Origin: Trichomonas vaginalis G3
Lineage: Eukaryota; Parabasalia; Trichomonadida; Trichomonadidae
Direction: 5' to 3'
DNA length: 64,000 bases
NCBI RefSeq assembly: GCF_026262505.1
Contig: NC_067208.1
Coordinates: 14,951,962-15,015,961 of the forward strand
Part shown: positions 1-7,412 of the stretch, one piece after another
How the letters are laid out: every line of letters begins with the position of its first letter
How positions within the stretch are numbered: the first letter of the stretch is position 1
The notes under the pieces: generated by a model
Told to the model about the DNA's origin: nothing
Databases searched by the model: none
Seen by the model: only the letters and a program-made list of their open reading frames with translations
Made by a program: the position numbers and the translations under genes

Positions 1-161
1 GTGATATAAGAAGTTTAGCTATTTCTATACGATTACGTATCGTTGCATAATGTAGAGCAGATCGTCCATAATCTATTTTTGCATTGATATCTGCACCATC
101 TGAAAGAAAATATTCACAAAGAGATGGGATATCATACATTGTTGAATAATATAAGCATTTA

Positions 162-526
162 GAGTAGGTGACAAAAGTGCATACTCTTAAACAACCGTCG
201 GATTTCCGGGTGAAATCGTGACACACTTTCGTCTTTCGTAGGCAGTGGTGGTTGTTACAAAAGGTAACTTCGAATGTAGCGTGAAATCTGCAAAAAAAAT
301 TCTGAAATTTGAATGGAGAACACAAAAATTGAATAGTTTACGTCAATAAAAAAGAGAAAAATGAAGCCAACGTGTCTCGAACCTAGGACTTAGAGCAGCA
401 ATCCCACTGTTTATCCCATTACACTACATGCATCTCTCAGCTCACTGAATGAGATCAACTATATGATAACTTTTTCCCCTTATATTCTTGTGGAAAAGTG
501 ACAAATAGCAACTTTGACCCTCTCTC
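162..526. mobile_element. 365-bp non-autonomous insertion with 10-bp target duplication
   Basis: The direct repeat TAAGCATTTA occurs at 152-161 and 527-536, exactly at the edges of a segment absent from the flanking ankyrin reading frame. The ends are weak inverted repeats: GAG-nnn-GGTGACAAAAGTGC on the left against GAGAGAGGGTCAAAGTTGC on the right. A 9-10 bp duplication with inverted ends suggests a Mutator-like (MULE) MITE. The tRNA-like segment inside instead recalls a SINE, but there is no A-tail. Classification is uncertain; the insertion itself is clear. Confidence 0.75.
365..434 (-). other. tRNA-like segment with pol III A and B box matches
   Basis: Read on the minus strand, TAGTGTAATGGG (415-426) fits the A-box consensus TRGYNNARNNGG, and GGTTCGAGA (375-383) fits the core of the B box, with tRNA-like spacing of about 32 nt between them. 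The arms do not pair into a good cloverleaf: the T-stem in particular fails. It is therefore a tRNA-derived or tRNA-like remnant inside the small insert rather than a working tRNA gene. Confidence 0.5.
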
Positions 527-1959
527 TAAGCATTTATTAACATCATTAGTTCGATCAAAATAAACTAAAAATGATTCAAGATTTTTGTAGTCTCCACAAT
601 ATCCCAAATTGATCTCCATATCGTACTCATTCATCAAGAATGTAACAAAATCAATGTTATGTGAAATAATTGCATACTCCATACATTTATCATTTGGTTT
701 TTGATATTTCAAACATTCACTCATGATCTCTGGATTTCCTCCTAAAAATGATAATTTTAGACATTCTTGAGTTATTTCAGAGTTAAATTTTGTCCTTAAA
801 AATTTGAAACAGTCAACTGCTCCATGATAACAACATAATTCAAGTAATGAAAGTCCATTGAAAGGGTATGTATATAAATTTCCCTCAAACTTTTGATTTT
901 TATCAAATTCTTCTCTTTCAGTGAATGAGATGAATTCTTCTTTGTTGTTATACATAATTGCTCTGTAAATTGTATTTTCAGTATGAATAAAGGGATTTTT
1001 AATATCAAATTCTTCGAAATCATCAGAATTGTATATTTTAATTCCATACTCCTTATAAAACAAAGTTCTTAATTCACAAGGAACAAAGTTTTCCTCTTTC
1101 ACATGATAGTCATCGAAGATGAGTTTTACAAGATATAAATATGACTTTGTATAGCGAATATTGTACATAATGATATCTGAAATATCTCTTATAATATTTT
1201 GGGGAAGGCTTTTCTTTGATTTAATCAGCTCTGTTTTGAGAATTTTGTAAATTGAGTTTAAATCTTTTTCATTTTCCGTTTTTAGCTGATACAATGCATT
1301 ATATGAATCAATGTAGTATTTATAGATCGGGTGAATGACTTGATCAGACATGATAAAATGGAAAAGTTATATTTGCATATTAACATATAAAGAAAGAGAT
1401 GAAATTCATAGCAACGGCAATAAAAAAAAGAGCAATTGATAGCAATGGAAGTATAATTGAATAAATTTATTTGTAAAAGTTCATATATGAATGCTAATAA
1501 CAATGTTTATTGAGAGAAACATAATAAATATGGACGGTAATGTTGCATGCTAAGTTCGGTCAACGATAGGAATTGAGGGGAAATTAATCGTCGAGGAAGT
1601 ACGATTATGTAAAGTAAAAAAATGTTGTGGGATTTTTAATATTGTATATAATTTTATAATAAAATTTTTGTGAGACATTTTAAGAAGCACATATAATTTT
1701 TTGAATTTAAAAATTAAAGTAGTGTTGAATGAATTTATTGATTAATTTAATACGGATATTTCTCAAAATTAATCAAAAATAGGTTTTCAGAGAACTTTTG
1801 AGATATCTTTTCAAAATGTCTTTTTGAAAATATATAAGTATTATATCAAATTGAAAAAGGTATTTATCAAAATTCTAAATTCTTAATAAAAAATAACTTT
1901 TCAGAGGATTGTGATTTTGAAAGCATGAGTAATAAGTAAAAAATATCTACGATTTTAAG

Positions 1960-2082
1960 GAGGGAATTGTTCCTTATGAGGTATACATTATAACTATATA
2001 CCTCATAAGGAACAATTCCCTCTTGATAGCTGGGAAACTTTCTCTGTATAACTTATCATTTGGAGAAAGTTTCCCAGCTATC
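1960..2082. repeat. Hairpins 1 and 2 of element P
   Basis: Two adjacent perfect or near-perfect stem-loops: 1960-2022 (arm GAGGGAATTGTTCCTTATGA, class A) and 2025-2082 (arm GATAGCTGGGAAACTTTCTC, class B). The Polinton was inserted two bases into the spacer after the second, and the array continues at 27001. The same two hairpins occur in the same order at 30040-30162 in Q. Confidence 0.9.
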
Positions 2083-2341
2083 TAAGTTAGTATACATATC
2101 TTCAGTACGGTGGCACTGCGCTCCATCTTACCGAAGATATGTCAATCTGACACTTTACAAAACCACTAACGTATATTTTACATCGCATATGCAATATTTC
2201 TAATAACCTTAAACTATTTCTGCCACGTAAAGTATTTATCACATAAACCACCTCATCTCACCTCTCTGTACGTTATATATTGTGCGCAGGTCATTGCCCA
2301 TGGCAACTCCCCGCGACACAATGCACGTGCATGAAAAAATA

Positions 2342-2400
2342 AACGTTCTCACTAACGTTCTCACTAACGTACACACTAACGTTCACACTAACGTTCTCAT
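2342..2400. repeat. 12-bp tandem repeats, left copy
   Basis: Five units of the type AACGTTCTCACT with variants (GTACACACT, GTTCACACT). They sit right at the 3' end of the 111-aa gene, between it and the element end. The same run, inverted, is at 26679-26738. Confidence 0.85.
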
Positions 2401-2732
2401 TTACAAAAGTATTGCAACTCTTTCCATTGCTGTGCTTCACACAATAGTTCATATTCTTCAGTATCACTACTGTCGCTCCAATCGTCTGAGTCAAAGTCGC
2501 TGTCATAATTAATGTTTATAAGTTTTGACAAATGTAATGAAACACGCTTACCGTTTGTATCTACTGCTTGTATATATCTTCCATTATGTTTGCTATCATA
2601 AATGCTTAAACTAACTTTACCCTTTCTCCCTCGTATCTGATAGAATGTATTCTCACGAGGAACGAAGAACAAATTCTTGAACTCATGACCGTTGTAGTTT
2701 GTTATCTCAATAGTGTTCGTCATTACATCCAA
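2397..2732 (-). CDS. Polinton terminal-repeat protein, unknown, copy 1
   Basis: 111 aa lying wholly inside the left terminal repeat. The N-terminal half has a basic, beta-rich look (FFVPRENTFYQIRGRKGK); the C-terminal part is strongly acidic (DSDFDSDDWSDSSDTEE). No family is recognised. The upstream sequence contains the T-rich motif shared by virion-type genes (TTTTTATTTGGATGTAATG on the coding strand). Start ATG 2732 is followed by a second in-frame ATG three codons later. One residue in the first ten differs from the copy at 26346. A role at the element ends or as a small DNA-binding protein is only a guess from its position. Confidence 0.7.
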   Translation of the reverse strand: MDVMTNTIEITNYNGHEFKNLFFVPRENTFYQIRGRKGKVSLSIYDSKHNGRYIQAVDTNGKRVSLHLSKLININYDSDFDSDDWSDSSDTEEYELLCEAQQWKELQYFCK

Positions 2733-2791
2733 ATAAAAATTTTCAGTAAAAATAAAACTAACGTTAAAAATTTCTCATAACATAAACGTTC

Positions 2792-3319
2792 TCATTGCTT
2801 TATAACTCTCTTCCTTGGTTTCTTTTTAGTTGCTTTCTTCACGTCTGTCTCCAACTTGACTGTCTTTCTTCTTCGTCCGGAATGATACCAGTTACTTCCA
2901 TCAGTCAATGGGTCAAATGGTCTTTCGTAAGGGTTTCCATACATTCCATAGGGACCATACGGAAGAACTACTGGTGGAGAAGAAACATTTTCTTTAGTTC
3001 CATCGACTCTATTTAAATGCATTGTTTCACCTTTCATCTGGTCATTAAAGTCTTTTGCGTGTTTTGCAAACTCATCGTCCTTTCCTAAAGCATTTTCTGA
3101 CTCAGTCGCAACCAAATTGGATGCTTTATTTATGAGCCCTATTTTATTTAATCTTAACTTCTTTGCAACCCAGCCTCCAATCTTCCCTTTATTTGCATCT
3201 AATGTCTTCGAAACCCTTCCTCCACTCATTTTATTTACTGCGTCATAAGCTCCAAGTGCTTTTGCTCCAAATGCTAATGCTTTTGTTCCCATTGCGCCTA
3301 AAGCTGCCCAAGCTACCAT
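2792..3319 (-). CDS. Polinton small basic protein, possible virion/core protein
   Basis: 175 aa. The N-terminus is Ala/Gly-rich and hydrophobic (WAALGAMGTKALAFGAKALG), the middle is mixed with a Pro/Tyr/Gly patch (PYGPYGMYGNPYERPFDP), and the C-terminus is strongly basic (RRRKTVKL...KKKPRKRVIKQ). This recalls small DNA-condensing or membrane-active virion proteins of adenovirus-like viruses, but no homology is claimed. It is immediately followed upstream by 3320-3544 with no spacer, so the minus-strand genes from 4425 to 2397 look like one cluster. Confidence 0.65.
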   Translation of the reverse strand: MVAWAALGAMGTKALAFGAKALGAYDAVNKMSGGRVSKTLDANKGKIGGWVAKKLRLNKIGLINKASNLVATESENALGKDDEFAKHAKDFNDQMKGETMHLNRVDGTKENVSSPPVVLPYGPYGMYGNPYERPFDPLTDGSNWYHSGRRRKTVKLETDVKKATKKKPRKRVIKQ

Positions 3320-3544
3320 TTACACCATATTAAAATCATCTCTCTTCAATATTATCTCATAAAAGTTCTCGTTACTGGAGAAAGTCAATGAAACATAAAC
3401 ATTCTCACGGGCTTCGCCCTCACCGCTTTGCGGTCTATCTAACTTATTTCTTATATCATCTATACGCTTCAAAATGTCTGAACAATTGCTAACATCTTCT
3501 ACAACAGTTATTTCATCATGAATGACCTTCAAGAACAAGCTCAT
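3320..3544 (-). CDS. Polinton small protein, unknown (74 aa)
   Basis: Open frame abutting its neighbours on both sides (stop at 3320, next start at 3319; start 3544, next stop at 3545), as expected in a tightly packed virus-like cluster. Residues about 37-46 (PQSGEGEARE) are encoded by a copy of the GC-rich palindromic mini-repeat at 3408-3435. No recognised domain. Confidence 0.6.
   Translation of the reverse strand: MSLFLKVIHDEITVVEDVSNCSDILKRIDDIRNKLDRPQSGEGEARENVYVSLTFSSNENFYEIILKRDDFNMV
3408..3435. repeat. GC-rich palindromic mini-repeat, copy 1
   Basis: CGGGCTTCGCCC followed by ACCGCTTTGCGGT: two tiny palindromes in otherwise AT-rich coding DNA. It is in frame inside 3320-3544. Related copies are at 6379, 11505, 15128, 19844 and 21224. 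Confidence 0.7.
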
Positions 3545-4425
3545 TTAATATGCTATTAAAATCATTTCAATAATGAGTCCATCCTTTCCATCTTTAGGTA
3601 GCACAACATCTTTCATTGAAGAAGGTTCGACAAGTCTTATGTTAAACTTACTGACAAAGTTTGTTATACTATAATGCTTCGGCGGCGAATACATGTAGTT
3701 TGAAAGACATAATATAGATTCTTCAGCAAATTCACTTATACTGGATTTTATAACAATGTTCTCACGAGACCAAATACCACCAATTGACAATCTTGTAAGC
3801 AATCCTGCTGAACCTTCTACTGTAAACGTCGATGGTAACATTCCACGAAGGTCATCTATTGACATCGTTGAGTCACTGTATTTAAATATTTTCTTAAGGC
3901 AATCGTCATTATCTAACCATGCAATAACTTTGAAGTTTTCATTCGAATATACATCTGCTTCATTAAATGTAAAACCTGACTTCTTTGCAGAGATGACTTT
4001 AAAATCTATTGAGTTTGTTTCAAAATTATATGCTATGGTAACTTCTGAAGGTAATGGATGTCCTTCCGCAGTCAGTTGTTCTCTCACTACCGTTTGAAGC
4101 TTTGTATTAAAAACTTTCATGTCATCTCCTGTATCTAAGTTCACATACACAGCAACAGGGAAACTATCTTGCTTCTTTGTTTCATCATTATATCTCAAAA
4201 CATTAAAGTTCTTCAATAATATTGTTCTTCCTGCTGGAATACTTCGAACCTGTCTGATTTCAATAGCTTTCTCACCTCCTACATACTCTACCCAGTGTCT
4301 TGGGTATTCATAAGTATACTGACTTTCTTGAATTTTGGTTGTTTCATCATAACATGTTCATAGTATATCTTTATACTCTTGTCAGTTAGACTCGGTGCTA
4401 TGTTCTGAATATTTCTGACTTGCAT
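3545..4425 (-). pseudogene. Polinton structural-cluster gene remnant, unknown
   Basis: The main open stretch (3545-4216, 223 aa) is beta-rich and acidic-to-neutral with no recognised motif; a shorter open stretch lies upstream to 4425. Its place, divergent from the packaging ATPase at 4442 and in the virion cluster, suggests a structural or assembly role. No longer a single frame. Confidence 0.5.
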
Positions 4426-4441
4426 TTTTAATGGAGATAAA

Positions 4442-5329
4442 ATGAAGCATTTAATACATGACGTAGATGAAGACATGAATGAAACTACAGACAAACTTAA
4501 CTCTTCTCTTATTCTTCCTTTCAGTAAGGACTATGAGTTCTGTTCAAATGGTGTTTATTTCTATTGTGGAAAGATGGGTTCAGGTAAGACATTTAACCTC
4601 ATTCGTCATATACTCATAACAGAGCGTTTAGGAAATGACTCATATTATGACCAAATCATTATATCAGCAACTTCAGACTCTATGGACTCAACAGCGAAAA
4701 CATTTATGTCAAAAGTTCAAGCCTCTGTCGTTAAAGTTCCAGACAGTGAACTCATTGAATTTCTTCAACGTTACATTCGACGTAAGAGGAAATATTATGC
4801 CATCGTAGAGTTCATACAGTCAGGAATGCAAAAGACTTCTGAGGAGATGGAAAGAATTATTGACAAACACCACTTACGTCAGTACTCAGGAGTTTACGAT
4901 ATGAAACGACTTACAAACTACATTCTATCAAAACTTTCAAAATACCCCTTCAAAAAATATCCTTCAAATACTTTGTTAGTTTGCGACGACTTCGCCGGAA
5001 AAGGTTTAGTGTCAAAACCAGACTCACCATTAGCTAACATCATTACTAAAGTCAGACATTACCACTTAACTGTAGCAATACTTATGCAAACATGGAGGTT
5101 TTTAGCTTTAAACATAAAACGTCTCATAACTGACTTCGTTATCTTTCAAGGTTTCTCACGCTATGATATTGAACTCATTTGGAAACAGTCAGGTATAACA
5201 TTACCTTTTGAAGAAATTTGGGAAGCATATAAGTCTCTCATCTCTCCTCGTTCATACCTTGAGATTCATATCATGACTAATACCATTAAAGTCAAAAATA
5301 TTCCATGGGAACGACCAACATTGTTTTAA
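4442..5329 (+). CDS. Polinton genome-packaging ATPase (FtsK/HerA, A32-like)
   Basis: 295 aa. A Walker A motif GKMGSGKT lies near residue 42, preceded by a beta strand (VYFYC). A Walker B strand LLVCDDF lies near residue 180, followed by the conserved sensor-like stretch HYHLTVAILMQTWRF, as in poxvirus A32 and Polinton ATPases. This motor would drive DNA into the capsid. Length is typical for the family. Starts are divergent from the 3545-4425 gene with only 16 bp between, so the two may share a regulatory segment. The frame is open. Confidence 0.85.
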   Translation: MKHLIHDVDEDMNETTDKLNSSLILPFSKDYEFCSNGVYFYCGKMGSGKTFNLIRHILITERLGNDSYYDQIIISATSDSMDSTAKTFMSKVQASVVKVPDSELIEFLQRYIRRKRKYYAIVEFIQSGMQKTSEEMERIIDKHHLRQYSGVYDMKRLTNYILSKLSKYPFKKYPSNTLLVCDDFAGKGLVSKPDSPLANIITKVRHYHLTVAILMQTWRFLALNIKRLITDFVIFQGFSRYDIELIWKQSGITLPFEEIWEAYKSLISPRSYLEIHIMTNTIKVKNIPWERPTLF

Positions 5330-5727
5330 AGTTTAACCTTCAATTGACTGATGGTAAACAAATTCCATGCATCTCTGTCGCCATTTCTGTTAATATTTTT
5401 GCTGTCATTCATATCATCCACTTCTCCATCCGTTAACTTTTGAGGATATGCGTTAGAATAGCTGTTCTTAAATGAAGGCTTTTCACCTTTGAGAGCATAA
5501 ACTCTATAACTTTCTGCATACTTTATGTTTGAACCTCCCGAGCCATCATTGACATAAATTTTTATAGGCTTCCACCCTTTGTTCATGTTCCTGCTTCTTC
5601 CCTTAGCTCTTTTGTTCAGTAGTTCTACATCTTTATACACAGCACCTGTCTCAGTGAATTCAACAATATTTTCATTCGTTAGCTTTACATTCAAACCCTT
5701 GTCGAGTATATTGTTCATTTCATACAT
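5326..5727 (-). CDS. Polinton protein, unknown (133 aa)
   Basis: Convergent with the ATPase gene, overlapping its stop by 4 bp. The frame is open further to 5844, but the ATG at 5727 (MYEMNNILDKG) is preferred because the longer form would overlap the divergent gene at 5753. Content: a Gly/Ser loop (NDGSGGSN) and a basic patch (KRAKGRSRNMNKGWK). No family recognised. Confidence 0.55.
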   Translation of the reverse strand: MYEMNNILDKGLNVKLTNENIVEFTETGAVYKDVELLNKRAKGRSRNMNKGWKPIKIYVNDGSGGSNIKYAESYRVYALKGEKPSFKNSYSNAYPQKLTDGEVDDMNDSKNINRNGDRDAWNLFTISQLKVKL

Positions 5728-5752
5728 ATAAAAGGTTTTTATTCTATATGAA

Positions 5753-6367
5753 ATGAGAAGCAAATCCATCTTAGCTGGTGCCGTTAATGTTCCAATTGAA
5801 CCAACATCAAATGTTGACTCACGAACGACAAACAATATTGTCATAAAGAACTATAGTTCAGAGTGTTTGAAAGAACCAGAACCAGAGCTGAAATCCGTGA
5901 ATTTAAACACAGCTTCAAACGCTAACGCCACATCAGATGTTAAGTTAGAGTATCCACCACTGGACCAAATTCTTTCAAGAGAAGCCAACGACAATCCTTA
6001 CACAAATGTTCAAACAAATCCTTCAGATAACGTAGACCATTACCTTCTTCAGTTATACCAAACAATTTTACTCAAAGACGATAAGAAGCTTTTGACAAAT
6101 CTTATAAGCAAGAACCAAATAATTCTAACAAAGGAGGACCTTGAAAATGTTATCTCACGAATAACAGGGAAACAATGTGTCATTGACTATCTCGACCCTG
6201 AAATCGAATGCTGTGGTCAAACTCCACTATTCATGAAAATAGGTAACATCCGCATCATTGAAACACCAGGAACTACAGGAGTTGAGTTTAAGTATAAATA
6301 TTCGAATGAATATACAAAACTTTCAACAGAATATAAACTTTGCTTGAAATATGTTTTAGTAAATTAA
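5753..6367 (+). CDS. Polinton protein, unknown (204 aa)
   Basis: Open frame with a low-complexity, Asn/Ser/Thr-rich N-terminal half (residues about 15-75), and a more ordered C-terminal half with LLQLYQTILLKDDKKLLTNL. Divergent from 5326-5727 with a 25-bp gap. No recognised domain. Confidence 0.6.
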   Translation: MRSKSILAGAVNVPIEPTSNVDSRTTNNIVIKNYSSECLKEPEPELKSVNLNTASNANATSDVKLEYPPLDQILSREANDNPYTNVQTNPSDNVDHYLLQLYQTILLKDDKKLLTNLISKNQIILTKEDLENVISRITGKQCVIDYLDPEIECCGQTPLFMKIGNIRIIETPGTTGVEFKYKYSNEYTKLSTEYKLCLKYVLVN

Positions 6368-6378
6368 AGCAGTCAGGA

Positions 6379-6416
6379 GGGCTCTTTGAGCCCATCTTGG
6401 CGCTTTGCGCCGTCAG
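6379..6416. repeat. GC-rich palindromic mini-repeat, copy 2
   Basis: Two adjacent perfect small palindromes, GGGCTCTTTGAGCCC and GGCGCTTTGCGCC. This copy lies between convergent genes ending at 6367 and 6428 and could act as a terminator there. Confidence 0.7.
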
Positions 6417-6427
6417 TCAAAAAAATT

Positions 6428-6670
6428 TCAAGTTAGCAATTTGTAATATCTATCCAAAACTTCTTCAACAGTATCGAACTCATCTTCATAATGCAAACCT
6501 AATCTTATTGACTTGGTGCAGTTTTCACTAACACAATATTTTTCTGTTCTCTTGACTGACATAACTAATTCATTTGTTTCATCAAACAGCAACAACCAAA
6601 GTTCATGCCCTAATACATAACATTCATACTTTATATTTTTAGCTCTGAGTTCTCTTGTAAGCTGTTGCAT
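6428..6670 (-). CDS. Polinton small protein, unknown (80 aa)
   Basis: Open frame, mixed alpha/beta composition (YECYVLGHELWLLLFDETNE), with acidic C-terminal helix. Its start overlaps the 3' end of 6631-7395 by 40 bp in another frame. No family recognised. Confidence 0.5.
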   Translation of the reverse strand: MQQLTRELRAKNIKYECYVLGHELWLLLFDETNELVMSVKRTEKYCVSENCTKSIRLGLHYEDEFDTVEEVLDRYYKLLT

Positions 6671-7395
6671 TTAATATTTTCTAAAAAGTCAACTTCAACA
6701 GTCATTCGCACCGGTGCCTTCAGTTCTACAGGCTCTCCTTGAAAGTCAACAAGTCTGAATTGCATGTCTTTCAAATTATGAGGACTAATGCGAACCCATT
6801 TACCTAAATGAGTTGCTATGACAGGAACGTTTGGAATGAACATTGAATTGACTGCATAACAGAAGGATTTATATTCTACTGAACCTTTACTATTAACTCC
6901 TGAAATGCCTGTGACATTAGCTATTTTAGACTCAATGTATAAACAATTACCATAACATACGTATGGAACAGATTTCATCTCAATCGTTTTGTCAACACTT
7001 TTCAAAGGAAATGTCATATGGTATGCACCCAAAAGAAGTTGTACTCTATGACTCATTCGTGTTATCTTAAACTCCTTCGCATAACTGAACTTCAATGTTC
7101 CCTCAGAAGAGAGTTCGACATCTATGTTGTCAATAGTTTCTTCATTTATGAGAGTATCTATGACTCCAGCAATTTTATCTATTCTATACCCAGCTCTGTT
7201 AGGAAATGTTATAACACTTCTTTTGTCATCTATTTCAATCTCTATGAAATCTGTTTCATCTGTTATGACAAAAGTTGCAATAGTATTGAAGTCAACAACT
7301 CTGAAAGCAAGCGCTTCATTCTGAAGACCTAAGTTTGTTTGTAGCTTTACTGTCCCGTATTCGTTTGGGTCTGTACTTTGCAAATAGAACAACAT
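6631..7395 (-). CDS. Polinton putative minor capsid (penton-like) protein
   Basis: 254 aa, beta-rich throughout. The C-terminal stretch, LKDMQFRLVDFQGEPVELK then MTVEVDF, resembles the closing strands of minor capsid/penton proteins and related jelly-roll proteins of Polintons and adenovirus-like viruses (pattern: strand, D-x-x-G-x-P-h, strand). That pattern is the only evidence. Divergent from the fibre gene at 7413, with 17 bp between starts. Alternative: another virion protein of unknown fold. Confidence 0.45.
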   Translation of the reverse strand: MLFYLQSTDPNEYGTVKLQTNLGLQNEALAFRVVDFNTIATFVITDETDFIEIEIDDKRSVITFPNRAGYRIDKIAGVIDTLINEETIDNIDVELSSEGTLKFSYAKEFKITRMSHRVQLLLGAYHMTFPLKSVDKTIEMKSVPYVCYGNCLYIESKIANVTGISGVNSKGSVEYKSFCYAVNSMFIPNVPVIATHLGKWVRISPHNLKDMQFRLVDFQGEPVELKAPVRMTVEVDFLENIKCNSLQENSELKI

Positions 7396-7412
7396 TTTAT
7401 TCTCATTAAAAT

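Larger units (their letters stand above)
1..1351 (-). pseudogene. DUF3447/ankyrin-repeat protein, interrupted host gene (runs off the left edge)
   Basis: The open part (455-1351, 298 aa from ATG 1351) reads as a DUF3447-type N-terminal region followed by degenerate ankyrin-like helices (for example LSLLELCCYHGAVDCFKFL). It ends about 20 codons into a 365-bp insert. On the far side of the insert (1-161, same strand and frame) the ankyrin pattern resumes with GADINAKIDYGRSALHYA and leaves the window. Insert plus duplicated target is 375 bp, a multiple of three, so the frame is kept but stops lie inside the insert. The family is a very large multigene family in Trichomonas; function is unknown, presumably protein binding. 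A near-consensus Inr (CCATTTT on the minus strand, 1355-1361) lies just before the ATG. Other members here are at 41114, 42567, 53137 and 57659. Confidence 0.8.
2085..2761. repeat. Polinton left terminal inverted repeat
   Basis: Reverse complement of 26317-26993 over about 677 bp, with very few differences. It contains a stem-loop at 2095-2141 (arms CATATCTTC and GAAGATATG), a run of 12-bp tandem repeats, and a complete small gene (2397-2732), so that gene is present twice per element. Confidence 0.92.

Noticed and set aside
365-434. A functional tRNA gene
   Set aside because: The A and B boxes fit, but T-arm and acceptor pairing fail, and it lies inside a repeat-like insert.
2282-2512. Plus-strand 76-codon ORF with NVLTNVHTNV repeats, also at 26566 on the other strand
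   Set aside because: The repeats are the 12-bp tandem DNA repeats translated, and the rest is antisense to the 111-aa gene.
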